From: Saturnia japonica
Taxonomy: Eukaryota > Arthropoda > Insecta > Lepidoptera > Saturniidae
DNA: 64,000 nt
Direction: 5' to 3'
Assembly (NCBI GenBank): GCA_033032175.1
Contig: CM065334.1
Span: forward strand, 989,705-1,053,704
Shown: piece by piece, positions 21,779 to 34,883 of the stretch
How the letters are laid out: each line of letters opens with the position of its first letter
Position numbering within the stretch: position 1 is the stretch's first letter
Program-made: the position numbers and the translations under genes
The notes under the pieces: model-generated
Databases searched by the model: none
What the model was told of the DNA's origin: nothing
What the model saw: the letters and a program-made list of their open reading frames with translations, nothing else

Positions 21779-21910
21779 CTAATTTTCATATTGAATCTCG
21801 GCTGGCGATACTCCTGCTGCTGTGTTGACTACCTGAGGCGATGGTACCCGTTGCGAGCCTACATTGATCCGTTGGGTGGAGGTGACAACTCCTGATGCGA
21901 GTTACACTAA
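21779..21910. other. Conserved GC-rich block upstream of copy 1
   Basis: About 120 bp much richer in GC than its surroundings, 320-440 bp upstream of exon 1. The minus strand has an open frame after a CAG acceptor-like site, containing RINVGSQRVPSPQ; the plus strand is open as well (RRWYPLRAYIDP). Copies lie at about 28667-28790, 35207-35325, 41068-41190, 45730-45850, 50205-50325 and 55790-55915. Function unknown: an upstream exon, a regulatory island or TE remnant are all possible. Confidence 0.45.
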
Positions 21911-22129
21911 GCCGATCAACCAAGACTGTGCGCTCTCGATTTTGTATAAATATTTTTTTGTTAAATTTCTATTGGAGATTTTGACCACAGACAGACATAG
22001 TACTTAAAATAATTTCTTTGTTAGATTTTCTGGAAATATATTTCATTTACCTTATCTCTCATTTTATTTTCCTTTTTAGGCTTATCTTTTTCTAAATTAT
22101 AACTAATCTTAATTGTCGTAACGTTTTGG

Positions 22130-24060
22130 CGTTTTTTTTTTTTTTTTTTAGTTTGTTTTCATAAACTTTTTTATAAATGGATATTTTTTCCAAGTTAGTA
22201 TGGAAATCATTTGAACAAAAAACGTATCTTTTCCTAAAGATACGGGAAAGTATGAAATTTAATTCAGGTCTTGTAATGCCAAATTCATTAACCATTTTGA
22301 AAGGGCAAAAATGTTAATTTCCGTTACAACTAATAAAGAATAAAAAGGTTAAAAACTGGGTATGGAAATATTAAAATTTTTTTGGATAAGTAGAAGATTT
22401 CATTTTAATATATTTAAAAAGCATCCATGTTAGTTTGGGTTACACAAAAACATCTAATCAAAAGTTTTAGGAAGCTTAATTAAAAAAGCTTTTGACGTGG
22501 CTGAACAATGGAGTCATTTTTTGTGCCTTGGACAGAAATGAAACTAAAAAGGAATTCATCCATTTAATCCCAAAAAATTAAAAACATGCCAGTAGCTGTT
22601 GGATGCCTCCACAACATGTGACCTTCAAATAAAAGTATTTTATCTTGAGTTATTAAAGGCCCAGTGTTGATGACACAAGTGCGCAGGACATAAGTGTGGA
22701 TCATTTTTTGGTGGCCCCTGTCCATTTGGTTACTACAACGGTCCTTGTTTGCATCCAGTTTGAAAATTTTTGCAATTAAAACAAATTAAAAACTTCTCCC
22801 GCCATACACCATCAAAGGTCTGGAACGTTTTGAGAAATATTTAAAACCTTACCAAAATAAAAAAGGTAACAAATGTGTCTGCTATCAATATTCCGTTGGT
22901 TGAATTGCCAAATCAGGGCACCAGCCCAATTGAAAAAGGGATAGGTACATTTTTTTGTAAGACCAAACCTATCGGAAATCCATGGAAACTGAAAACCGGC
23001 TGGCATCCCGGGATGGAATAATTTGGTGGGAAAGTATGTAAACAAGAAAGCAATAAACCTTGGCTATGGCACCATGTTAGCAAACCGCAAACTTTTTGAT
23101 TATTTAGAATAATGGAAGCATAATCAAAGAAGCGTATGATGTTTGTTAATAACTCTATTAATGTCTTGAGCTTAATAGAACCTATGTTATTATATTTATA
23201 AGTATAAGCCAATTAAATGTTATAATTATTAGGGCTAAGTCACATTTTTTTTTTACTATGCCACTAGACCTTTATTTGGGGAAATTTACCATGTGTTATT
23301 TTTAAAAAAGGGTTAGGCATCTCGGGACTGGCTTAAATCAGGGGGAGAAGGTTGGTGAGACCCAACACACGGAAGCATCCCCTTGGACTTGCCCTTGTTG
23401 AGGGTCGTAGATTACTTTTAATTTGATGTTTGGAATAAAACCATTTAATTAATTTACCTTTATTTGGAAGTTTTTTTTTAAATAAAACCTTTTTTTTCTT
23501 TACCCCATTTTAATCCAAATTTATTTTAATTTTTTAAAAAAATTCATTAAGCGTGTTTTGTAGTTTTTTTAACTATAGTTTTTTTCCGAAATCCTATATT
23601 ACGTTTATTTATGTAACTTATCCGAGAAATGGCATTTGGACGCCTTTCTCCTTGGTGAGATAGCCAGTTTGGTTCTTCTTCAAAATTTCATCTATTCAAC
23701 ATTGGTAATTATCCGGAAATAGATGTGGTGCGCTGGTATTTCTTTCTTGATATGCCAAAACACTACCTTTGGAAAACGAAAAATCCTAATCCTGGTTACC
23801 TAATAAGGATACGGGTTAATTTTGAATATTAATTGTATGGTCCTTGATAATTACCAAATTTTATTAATCCAACGTTTTAGGAGTCAAAATCAGTTAATTT
23901 CTTCTACAACTAAATACGCTTGAGCTAAAACTGTTAAAATTTACTCAATTCTTAATTCAAATTTATTATATTTATTTTTATTTTTAGTATTTTCTATAAT
24001 AACCTTCTTGAAAATATGGTTTTCAATAAAACGAATATTATGTTTATTTATCGAATATCG
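22130..24060. other. Suspected low-quality consensus
   Basis: Compared with the equivalent 29000-31230 and 35540-37770 segments, which agree with each other at most bases, this stretch has frequent one- to several-base losses and gains spread over integrase, LTR and family A sequence alike. Both ends of the noisy stretch fall inside otherwise well matched repeats. Confidence 0.65.
22420..23460 (+). pseudogene. Gypsy integrase and LTR fragment, copy a, scrambled
   Basis: Aligns by eye with the three cleaner copies (e.g. GTCCATTTGGTTACT and GTTTGCATCC remain), but has dozens of small deletions and a missing piece around the LTR start. The damage extends into both flanks, which suggests poor consensus rather than ageing. 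Confidence 0.6.
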
Positions 24061-25865
24061 CTAATCCTTATATCCTAGTAAGGATAACGGGTTAACTGTT
24101 TGAATATTGAATTGTCATCGGCCTTGATAAGTATGCCAAATTTGAGTTAATCCGACGATTTGAAGGGGGCCAAATCATGTTCAAAGTTTCCGTTACATAT
24201 ATACTAACATACGTTTGAAGCTAAAAAGCGTGTTAAAAATTTACTCAATTCTTAATTCAAATTTATTAATATTTATTTTCTATTTTTAGTTCGATTTTCT
24301 ATAATAACCTTCTATGAAAATCAATGGTTTTCAATAAAATCGGAAAGTCATTGATGTTTATTCTAAGTCAGTAACTTATCGCTAATCCTATATAACCTAG
24401 TAAGGATAACGGGTATAACTGTTTGAAATATTGAATTGTCATCGGTCCTTGATAATTATGCCAAATTTTGAGTTAATCCAACGTTTTGAAGGAGGTCAAA
24501 ATCATGTTCAAAGTTTCCGTTACATACATACTAACATACGCTTGAAGCTAAAAAGCGTGTTAAAAATTTACTCAATTCTTAATTCAAATTTATTAATATT
24601 TATTTTCTATTTTTAGTTCGATTTTCTATAATAACCTTCTATGAAAATCAATGGTTTTCAATAAAATCGGAAAGTCATTGATGTTTATTCTAAGTCAGTA
24701 AGTTATAGCTAATCCTATTTAACCTAGTAAGGATAACGGGTCTAACTGTTTGATATATTGAATTGTCATCGGTCCTTGATAATTATGCCAAATTTTGAGT
24801 TAATCCGACGTTTTGAAGGAGGTCAAAATCATGTTCAAAGTTTCCGTTACATACATACTAACATACGTGTGAAGCTAAAAAGCGTGTTAAAAATTTACTC
24901 AATTCTTAATTCAAATTTATTAATATTTATTTTCTATTTTTAGTTCGATTTTCTATAATAACCTTCTATGAAAATCAATGGTTTTCAATAAAATCGGAAA
25001 GTCATTGATGTTTATTCTAAGTCAGTAACTTATCGCTAATCCTATATATCCTAGTAAGGATAACGGGTCTAACTGTTTGATATATTGAATTGTCATCGGC
25101 CCTTGATAAGTATGCCAAATTTCGAGTTAATCCGACGATTTGAAGGGGGGCAAAATCATGTTCAAAGTTTCCGTTACATATATACTAACATACGTTTGAA
25201 GCTAAAAAGCGTGTTAAAAATTTACTCAATTCTTAATTCAAATTTATTAATATTTATTTTCTATTTTTAGTTCGATTTTCTATAATAACCTTCTATGAAA
25301 ATCAATGGTTTTCAATAAAATCGGAAAGTCATTGATGTTTATTCTAAGTCAGTAACTTATCGCTAATCCTATATAACCTAGTAAGGATAACGGGTCTAAC
25401 TGTTTGATATATTGAATTGTCATCGGCCCTTGATAAGTATGCCAAATTTCGAGTTAATCCGACGATTTGAAGGGGGCCAAATCATGTTCAAAGTTTCCGT
25501 TACATATATACTAACATACGTGTGAAGCTAAAAAGCGTGTTAAAAATTTACTCAATTCTTAATTCAAATAAATTAATATTTATTTTCTATTTTTAGTTCG
25601 ATTTTCTATAATAACCTTCTATGAAAATCAATGGTTTTCAATAAAATCGGAAAGTCATTGATGTTTATTCTAAGTCAGTAACTTATCGCTAATCCTATAT
25701 ATCCTAGTAAGGATAACGGGTCTAACTGTTTGATATATTGAATTGTCATCGGCCCTTGATAAGTATGCCAAATTTCGAGTAAATCCGACTATTTGAAGGG
25801 GGGCAAAATCATGTTCAAAATTTCCGTTACATATATACTGACAAACGTATTAAGCTAATAAAAGC
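24060..25865 (+). repeat. 327-bp tandem repeat, about 5.5 units
   Basis: Units recur at 327 bp (the motif GTTCAAAGTTTCCGTTACAT at about 24180, 24508, 24835, 25162, 25490, then 25815 in a slightly changed form). Each unit is a slice of dispersed family A. The 61-codon frames it creates are not genes. Confidence 0.9.
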
Positions 25866-26280
25866 GTGTTAAGAAAAAAATAAGTATTTTATTGCAAAAA
25901 AGCGTGCGGTGCTTTTTAAGATATTATCAGAATGATAATCCTTCGACTCATATCTGTCAAATAAAATATTTATAACTATTGACACCATGCACCCCACGTT
26001 TTTTTTTAGAATAAAATACATTTTTTTTTCTTATTTACAATATTCTTAATTTATATTTATTAGAAAAATTAACACTATTCTTCATTCAAATTTAATGTTA
26101 ATACTTTTGTAATCTGTTATCTGTAATGCTTTTGTTTTGTTCTCGACTGAATATACTAAGGTAAAAATAAAATGAAATAAAAAACAATATATTAAAGACA
26201 TTTTATTTATTAATAAAACCACCAATTGAAGGTATTCATATTAATAAAAATATTTATTTTTTTAATACCAAACGTCCCAA

Positions 26281-28343
26281 CTAACCGTCAAAGCGACCTT
26301 GTGGATAAGCAGAGGGCGCAGACTCTTGAGTGTTCAGAGCTTCTGGTTCTGCGCTAGCAGTGGCCGTTGCTGAAGCAAATGCCAGCAGGGCCCACACTGT
26401 CATCATTGCGTACTTTACCTGAAATTGAAAATACTAAATATGTAGTTCTTATTATAAGTATCTTATTTTAATTTAAATGCGATGGTGGGTTATCTATCGG
26501 TAGTGACGTCAGACAACTTCGTCATTCGATGTGCGCTCTAACTCTAAAATGATTTTAGTAAAGAAAACAGCCTAATGACGACATAGCATGATTGTAAGAT
26601 ATTATCTTATTGCTCGTCTGACTAGCTAACAATCTCCAGTTGAAAATCTATCGACATTCGTACTTGCAAGCCAACAGCATGCCTGTGTCTTACGCGATAG
26701 CGCCACTTAACGTCAGAGTTTGCCCATAAATTGACATCAAGAAGGGACATTTTTTATGGTATTTCATATCCATTATAGAAAGACAAATCCTCCGGATATT
26801 CGCATCAAGTTCATAATAACATGTCTTAACAAACTAAATAGGTAACTATATAATGTATCTATAACAATATTATAAAGAGGAAAGCTTCGATTTTTTGTTT
26901 GTAAAAGATAAATTCAAAACCTACTGGACTGATTTTAAAAATTCTTTCACCAATATAAAGCTGCAGTATCAGCAAGTAATATACGCCATATTATAATTTG
27001 AAAAGTTAATTTATTCCTCATAAAAATGACGATAGTTTTACACAAAGTATAAAAAATTGCCTACACGGGTGCGTTGGCGATGCTTGCCGTATAAAATTAA
27101 CACGGGTGAAACCGTGGGGCACAGCTAATACTTAATATAATAAAGCGGAAGAGTTATTTATTTGTTTAATCTACTAATCGGATTTGAAAATTACTTTTCG
27201 TAAATTATAGCCAAATTCACGAGGAATAGTATAGGCTATCTGACATTGGGATACAACTATCAGCTAAATTTAACTATTGATTTTGTTAAGTAAATCTGAA
27301 GAGCAAGTGTTCCCGAACTGCTTTATCCGCGTGTTCTGGCGTACCTAATGCTGTATGTGTATTATGACTTTGACTCTGAAGATGATCTTACATTAAAACA
27401 TTTTCCGTAATAGAGGCCTTTCAGAAGAGAAGATAAACAATTTCTTATCGAGCAATGAAACCATTGATTGTCAGGAGCACTTAACTGATGAAGACATAAT
27501 GAGACTTAGAACGAAAACGAAGAAGTATTAGAGGAATCGGAAGCAATTGTAAGGATTCCACAAACTCGACTTGTGTCTGCATTGAATGAATGCTTGGAAT
27601 GTGCGAATCGAGTTTAACTACTTCTAAATTCAGAAAAGTTGATATTGCGTAAATTGAGGGATAAAGCATTTTCTTTATCATTATAAACCAACAAACAAAT
27701 TAAATACAAGTTCAATATTATGATATATGCCTTGATTATTGACTGCAACGACAAAGGGAGTGAAATCTAAACGGGTTCCAAGTTCAATGGTCAGTCCTGA
27801 AAATTATTTATAAAAACATCAAATATTTTATAAGAATTTAAAATATCATTTCTTCTTATAACTTAGGATAATATATTGAAACCTAAGGTCTGACTTTAAA
27901 GTGTAATAATACTTAATCTTTAATATTTGTATTTACTTTCAATTATAAAAATATATTCCATTTCAAAAAACACTTCTTAAAATATCTACACACTATAATC
28001 CGAACGCGTCATGAAAACAAACAGGGTGTAAATTGTTGGTGTTCACATTATCGAGGCCCTACTGAATAGGTAAAGAATGTTACCAATTAGATAGGTATAT
28101 CATAGCATACATAGCAAAGTAAACTTCTTTATAAATGTGGGGTGTTTATGAAATAATATATATATTGGTTTTTATGGGAAAAACAACTATGCCTTCATTT
28201 CTTGTTTATGAAATGATTATAACAAAATACATTTTCCACGCAGGTTTCTGTACTCAATTAAAATCGTCTACATACAAGTTTATACAATGTTTCACAAATT
28301 AAAATATTTAATGCAAAATAATATTTCTACTTACAAAGTCCAT
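26281..28343 (-). CDS. Small secreted peptide gene, copy 2, 48 aa
   Basis: Exon 1 is 28335-28343, exon 2 is 26281-26418 (46 codons with stop). Signal peptide identical to copy 1; the tail after EPEA is LNTQESAPSAYPQGRFDG. It ends in Gly, unlike copies 4-7, which end in Arg. Splice signals and TATA (28392-28399) are intact. The two X-Pro/X-Ala dipeptides EP and EA before the tail resemble spacers removed stepwise by dipeptidyl peptidases in insect antimicrobial and venom precursors (established for cecropins and melittin; inference here). Confidence 0.82.
26858..27128 (+). mobile_element. Helitron-like insertion, intron of copy 2
   Basis: Same site and length as in copy 1; here the 3' end reads CTAA, still within the CTRR consensus. 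Confidence 0.65.
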
Positions 28344-29029
28344 GTTTGCAGATCACGTAGAATTGTGAGTAAAATATATCAAATTTCTCATTATATATAC
28401 GTTTCATTTTCAGAAAAAACGAAAAAAGGAAAACAAATTTTATTATTATAAAATGAAAAACATCATTAATCATAAAAGTAAATACTTAACGAACCGTGCT
28501 ACCGCTTTGGACAATGTTTTGAAAAATATTTAAATAATTATGCAATTAAAAAGTCCTGCCAGAAAGACTTAAAATACACACAATAAAAAGTTGTTATGGG
28601 ACAACCGAGGAAACCTTTTAACTATATTTTTTAATCAACTATATAAAATATATGTAATTTTCATATTGAATCTCGCCTGGCGGTACCCCTGTTGCTGTGT
28701 TGACTTGCTGAGGCGATGGTACCCGTTGCGAGCCTACATTGATCCGTTGGCTGGAGGTGACAACTCCTGGTGCGAGTTACCCTAAGCCGATCAACCAAGA
28801 CTGTGCGATATCGATTTTGTATATTTTTTTGTTAAAATTCTATTGGAGATTTTGACCACAGACAGACATAGTACTTAAAAGGATTTCTTTGTTAGATTTT
28901 CTGGAAATATATTTAATTTACCTTATCTCTCATTTTATTTTCCTTTTTAGGCTTATCTTTTTCTAAATTATAACTAATCTTAATTGTCGTAACGTTTTCG
29001 CGTTTTTAGTTTTCCATACTATTATTTAT

Positions 29030-29432
29030 TTTTCACGTTTAGTTGGATTTTCTATATAAGTGTGTTTTCACTAAAATCGGGAAGTCAGTGATGTTTATTC
29101 CAAGTTAGTAACTCGCGCAAAGACACTACCAATTTAGGAAAACAAAAAATCGCTAATCCTGATTATCCTAGTAAGGATAACGGGTCTAAATGTATGAAAT
29201 ATTAATTGTCATCGGTCCTTGGATAAGTATGCCAAATTTCGAGTTAATCTGACGTTTTCAAAGGGGTCAAAATCATGTTCAAGTTTCCGTTACAAACATA
29301 CTAATATAAGTATGAAGCTAATAAAAATGTGTTAAAAACCGTGGGCTGCATGGAGTCAATAGTTATAAATATTTTATTGACAGATATGAGTAGAAGGATT
29401 ATCATTTTAATAATATATTAAAAAGCACTCCA
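29030..29432 (+). repeat. Dispersed family A segment, type A spacer after copy 2
   Basis: Has the GGATAACGGGTCTAA and GCCAAATTTCGAGTTAAT blocks in plus orientation and runs up to the inverted LTR tip of the integrase element. Confidence 0.6.
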
Positions 29433-29509
29433 TGTTAGTGTTGGGATGCATACACCACAAAACATGCATACATTCCAAAAGTTTTAAGGAAGTCAGTCTT
29501 ATCTGAGTT

Positions 29510-30412
29510 ACATAAAAGCCATTTTGGCACAGTGCGCATGAAACAAGTGGCACGCTCATTTTTCTGGTGGCCCGCTGTGGACACTGAAATAGAAACCATA
29601 ACTAACAACTGTCTGAATTGCCTATCCATTCGTAATGCCCCACAAAAAGCATTCAAAAATCATGGCCAGTAGCACCATCAGTCTGGTATCGCCTCCATGC
29701 AGACTACTGTGGACCGTTCTATAATAAAATGTACTTGTTAGTCGTTGACAGTTATTCAAATTGGCCCGAGGTGGTTGAATTGAACACAATCAGTGCAGCG
29801 AGGACCATTGAAGTGTTGGATACATTGTTTTCGAGACATGGCTACCCTGTCCATTTGGTTACTGACAACGGTCCTTCGTTTGCATCCCAGGAGTTTGAAA
29901 ATTTTTGCAATTTAAAACAAATTAAACATACCTTCTCCCCGCCGTATCATCCAGCTACAAACGGGGCTGCAGAACGTTTTGTAGAAATATTTAAAACTCA
30001 TGTAACCAAAATCAAAGAAAGCGGTAACAAAATGATGTCTGCTATCAACTTATTCCTGTTTGACTATAGAACTATGCCTCATAGTACTACAGGCGTCACT
30101 CCAGCCCAACTTATGTATAAAAGGGAACTAAGGTCACGATTTTCTTTGTTAAGACCGCAACCTATTGCGGAAAAATCAATGGAAATGCTAGAGAAACAGG
30201 CTAGGACATCCTCGGGCACAAGGCAAGTTAGTTTCAGGGTGGGAGAGAAGGTAATGGTGAGGGACTACAGGAAAGGCAATAAACCTTGGACTATGGGCAC
30301 CATTGTTGAGGTGTCAATACCAGACACAACTTATTTGATTGATGTTGATGGAAGTAAGTGGAAGAGGCATGTTAATCAAATGATGAGCTGTAGTGATAGT
30401 TTGTTAGAATAA
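29510..30412 (+). pseudogene. Gypsy integrase, copy b, frameshifted
   Basis: The open part starts at 29729 and reads 227 codons. It contains the core with VVDSYSNWPEV, LVTDNGPSF (second Asp) and PPYHPATNGAAERFVE (Glu). The zinc-binding part upstream (HKSHFGTVRMK, CLNCLS) is one base out of frame because a base present in copy d at 51180 is missing here. Confidence 0.8.
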
Positions 30413-30678
30413 CTGCCTATTAAATGTCACCACTTGTAGGCCATTAATAGAGTACCTATGTGTTATTATATTTATTATAAGTATAATGCCAATGTAAATG
30501 CTTCAGTATCTCATTGTTATTTGAGAGTGCTAAGTCACATTTTATTTTTGTACCTTATTGCCAATCTTATGGTACCATTGTTATTTAGGTGGAAAGTTTA
30601 CCACTGTTGTTTATTTTTAAATATAGAGGGAGTTATGGCATCATACAGGGAGCTGACTTAAACTCAGGGGGAGAAGAG

Positions 30679-30841
30679 TGTGGTGTATGCATCCCAACAC
30701 TAACCGGAACGCATCCCCTCACTAGTGATGCTCTGTCTCGCTCTGACTTGCGATGGCGTCGGTGTAGATTTAGCTGTGTTAATTTGTATGTCTTGGCAAT
30801 AAAACCATATTAATTAATTTACCGTTTATTTGGACACGACA
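30679..30841 (+). repeat. 3' LTR of integrase element, copy b
   Basis: 163 bp, begins TGTGGTGTATGC and ends GGACACGACA, with poly(A) signal AATAAA near 30799. Equivalent LTRs lie at 37218-37380 and 52221-52383. Confidence 0.7.
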
Positions 30842-31199
30842 GTTTTTTTTACAATAAAACACTTTTTTTTCTTATACCCCATTCTTAATCCAAATTTATT
30901 TTCAATTTTTTAGAAAAATTTTCTATATAAGCGTGTTTTGTAGTTTTTTTAACTATAGTTTTTTTCCCCGAAATCCTATATTGACGTTTATTCTAAGTCA
31001 GTAACTTATCCGAGAAATGAGCAATTTGGACGCCTTCTGCCTCCCTTGGATGAGATAGCCAGTTCTCAGGTTCCTTCTTCGAAAATTTCATCTTATTCAA
31101 CATTGGTAATTATCCGAGAAATAGATGATCGGTGCGCCTGGTACTTTCTCTTCTTGATATTGGCGCAAAGACACTACCATTTTAGGAAAACGAAAAATC

Positions 31200-32690
31200 G
31201 CTAATCCTGGTTATCCTAATAAGGATAACGGGTATAACTGTTTGAAATATTGAATTGTCATCGGTCCTTGATAATTATGCCAAATTTTGAGTTAATCCGA
31301 CGATTTGAAGGAGGTCAAAATCATGTTCAAAGTTTCCGTTACATACATACTAACATACGTTTGAAGCTAAAAAGCGTGTTAAAAATTTACTCAATTCTTA
31401 ATTCAAATTTATTAATATTTATTTTCTATTTTTAGTTCGATTTTCTATAATAACCTTCTATGAAAATCAATGGTTTTCAATAAAATCGGAAAGTCATTGA
31501 TGTTTATTCTAAGTCAGTAACTTATCGCTAATCCTATATATCCTAGTAAGGATAACGGGTCTAACTGTTTGATATATTGATTTGTCATCGGTCCTTGATA
31601 AGTATGCCAAATTTCGAGTTAATCCGACGATTTGAAGGGGGGCAAAATCATGTTCAAAGTTTCCGTTACATACATACTAACATACGTGTGAAGCTAAAAA
31701 GCGTGTTAAAAATTTACTCAATTCTTAATTCAAATTTATTAATATTTATTTTCTATTTTTAGTTCGATTTTCTATAATAACCTTCTATGAAAATCAATGG
31801 TTTTCAATAAAATCGGAAAGTCATTGATGTTTATTCTAAGTCAGTAACTTATCGCTAATCCTATATATCCTAGTAAGGATAACGGGTCTAACTGTTTGAT
31901 ATATTGAATTGTCATCGGCCCTTGATAAGTATGCCAAATTTCGAGTTAATCCGACGATTTGAAGGGGGGCAAAATCATGTTCAAAGTTTCCGTTACATAT
32001 ATACTAACATACGTTTGAAGCTAAAAAGCGTGTTAAAAATTTACTCAATTCTTAATTCAAATTTATTAATATTTATTTTCTATTTTTAGTTCGATTTTCT
32101 ATAATAACCTTCTATGAAAATCAATGGTTTTCAATAATATCGGAAAGTCATTGATGTTTATTCTAAGTCAGTAACTTATCGCTAATCCTATATAACCTAG
32201 TAAGGATAACGGGTCTAACTGTTTGATATATTGAATTGTCATCGGCCCTTGATAAGTATGCCAAATTTCGAGTTAATCCGACGATTTGAAGGGGGCCAAA
32301 TCATGTTCAAAGTTTCCGTTACATATATACTAACATACGTTTGAAGCTAAAAAGCGTGTTAAAAATTTACTCAATTCTTAATTCAAATATATTAATATTT
32401 ATTTTCTATTTTTAGTTCGATTTTCTATAATAACCTTCTATGAAAATCAATGGTTTTCAATAAAATCGGAAAGTCATTGATGTTTATTCTAAGTCAGTAA
32501 CTTATCGCTAATCCTATATAACCTAGTAAGGATAACGGGTCTAACTGTTTGATATATTGAATTGTCATCGGCCCTTGATAAGTATGCCAAATTTCGAGTT
32601 AATCCGACGATTTGAAGGGGGGCAAAATCATGTTCAAAATTTCCGTTACATATATACTGACAAACGTATTAAGCTAATAAAAGCGTGTTA
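31200..32690 (+). repeat. 327-bp tandem repeat, about 4.5 units
   Basis: Same unit as in the previous spacer; marker motif at about 31325, 31652, 31979, 32306 and 32633. Confidence 0.9.
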
Positions 32691-33099
32691 AGAAAAAAAT
32701 AAGTATTTTATTGCAAAAAAGCGTGCGGTGCTTTTTAAGATATTATCAGAATGATAATCCTTCGACTCATATCTGTCAAATAAAATATTTATAACTATTG
32801 ACACCATGCACCCCACGTTTTTTTTTAGAATAAAATACATTTTTTTTTCTTATTTACAATATTATTCATTTATATTTATTAGAAAAATTAACACTATTCT
32901 TCATTCAAATTTATTGTTAATACTTTTGTAATCTGTTATCTGTAATGCTTTTGTTTTGTTCTCGACTGAATATACTAAGGTAAAAATAAAATGAAATAAA
33001 AAACAATATATTAAAGACATTTTATTTATTAATAAAACAACCAATTGAAGGTATTCATATTAATAAAAATATTTATTTTTTTAATACCAAACGTCCCAA

Positions 33100-34883
33100 C
33101 TAACCGTCAAAGCGACCTTGTGGATAAGCAGAGGGCGCAGACTCTTGAGTGTTCAGAGCTTCTGGTTCTGCGCTAGCAGTGGCCGTTGCTGAAGCAAATG
33201 CCAGCAGGGCCCACACTGTCATCATTGCGTACTTTACCTGAAATTGAAAATACTAAATATGTAGTTCTTATTATAAGTATCTTATTTTAATTTAAATGCG
33301 ATTGTGGGTTATCTATCGGTAGTGACGTCAGACAACCTCGTCATTCGATGTGCGCTCTAACTCTAAAATGATTTTAGTAAAGAAAACAGCCTAATGACGA
33401 CATAGCATGATTGTAAGATATTATCTTATTGCTCGTCTGGCTAGCTAACAATATCCAGTTGAAAATCTATCGACATTCGTACTTGCAAGCCAACAGCATG
33501 TCTGTGTCTTACGCGATAGCACCACTTAACGTCAGAGTTTGCCCATAAATTGACAGCAAGAAGGGACATTTTTTATGGTATTTCATATCCATTATAGAAA
33601 GATAAATCCTCCGGATATTCGCATCTAGTTCATAATAACATGTCTTAACAAACTAAATAGGTAACTATATAATGTATCTATAACAATATTATAAAGAGGA
33701 AAGCTTCGATTTTTTGTTTGTAAAAGATAAATTCAAAACCTACTGGACTGATTTTAAAAATTCTTTCACCAATATAAAGCTGCAGTATCAGCAAGTAATA
33801 TACGCTATATTATAATTTGAAAAGTTAATTTATTCCTCATAAAAATATCGATAGTTTTACACAAAGTATAAAAAATTGCCTACACGGGTGTGTTGGCGAT
33901 GCTTGCCGTATAAAATGATCACGGGTGAAACCGTGGGGCACAGCTAGTACTTAATATAATAAAGTGGAAGAGTTATTTATTTGTTTAAACTATTAATCGG
34001 ATTTGAAAAATACTTTTCGTAAATGATAGCCAAATTCACGAGGAATAGTATAGGCTATCTGACATTGGGATACAACTATCAGCTAAACTTAACTATTGAT
34101 TTTGTTAAGTAAATCGGAGGTGCAAGTGTTCCTGAATTGCTTTATCCGCGTGTTCTGGCGTACCTAATGCTGTATGTGTATTATGACTTTCACTCTGAAG
34201 ACAATCTTACATTAAAACATTTTCCGTAATAGAGGCCTTTCAGAAGAGAAGATAAACAATTTCTTATCGAGCAATGAAACCATTGATTGTCAGGAGCACT
34301 TAACCAATGAACACATAATGAGACTTAGAACGAAAACGAAGAAGTATTAGAGGAATCGGAAGCAATTGTAAGGATTCCACATACTCGACTTGTGTCTGCA
34401 TTGAATGTGCGAATCGAGTTTAACTACTTCTAATTTCAGAAAAGTTGATATTGCGTAAATTGAGGTATAAAGCATTTTCTTTATCATTGTAAACCAACAA
34501 ACAAATTAAATCCAAGTTCAATATTATGATATATGCCTTGGTTATTGACTACAACGACAAAGGGAGTGAAATCTGAACGGGTTCCAAGTTCAATGGTCAG
34601 TCCTGAAAATAGTTTATAACAACTTAAAATATCATTTATCAAATATCATAGCAAAGTAAACTTATATATAAATGTGGGGTGTTTATGAAATAATATATAT
34701 ATATTGATTTTTATGGGAAAAACAACTATGCCTTCATTTCTTATTTATGAAATGATTATAAAAACATAAATTTTCCACGTAGGTTTCCGTACTCAATTAT
34801 AAATCGTCTATATTCAAGTTTATACAATGTTTCACAAATTAAAATATTTAATGCAAAATAATATTTTTACTTACAAAGTCCAT
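33100..34883 (-). CDS. Small secreted peptide gene, copy 3, 48 aa
   Basis: Exon 1 is 34875-34883, exon 2 is 33100-33237. The protein is identical to copy 2, including the Gly end. TATA at 34932-34939. The intron is about 280 bp shorter than in copy 2, mainly because a stretch after the coding-like fragment is missing. Intron keeps the roughly 190-bp block with CTAACAAT..CCAGTTGAAA absent from copies 1 and 6. Confidence 0.82.
33677..33947 (+). mobile_element. Helitron-like insertion, intron of copy 3
   Basis: TC start, CTAG end, hairpin slightly changed (ATCACGGGT on the left arm). Confidence 0.65.

Larger units (their letters stand above)
29433..30841 (+). mobile_element. Gypsy integrase plus 3' LTR with inverted LTR tip, copy b
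   Basis: Left end is a 27-bp inverted copy (29433-29459) of the first bases of the LTR at the right end (30679-30841, 163 bp, TG..CA, containing AATAAA). A purine tract AGGGGGAGAAGAG directly precedes the LTR, as expected for a polypurine tract. Everything upstream of integrase is missing. No target duplication was seen. Confidence 0.75.

Noticed and set aside
24060..25865. Regular spacing suggested a CRISPR-like array
   Set aside because: Units of 327 bp are repeated in full without unique spacers, in a eukaryotic genome; it is a tandem satellite.
24431..32089. Series of 61-codon frames beginning MNCHRS or MICHRS
   Set aside because: They are produced by the 327-bp repeat itself, recur at its exact period and have no homology or gene signals.
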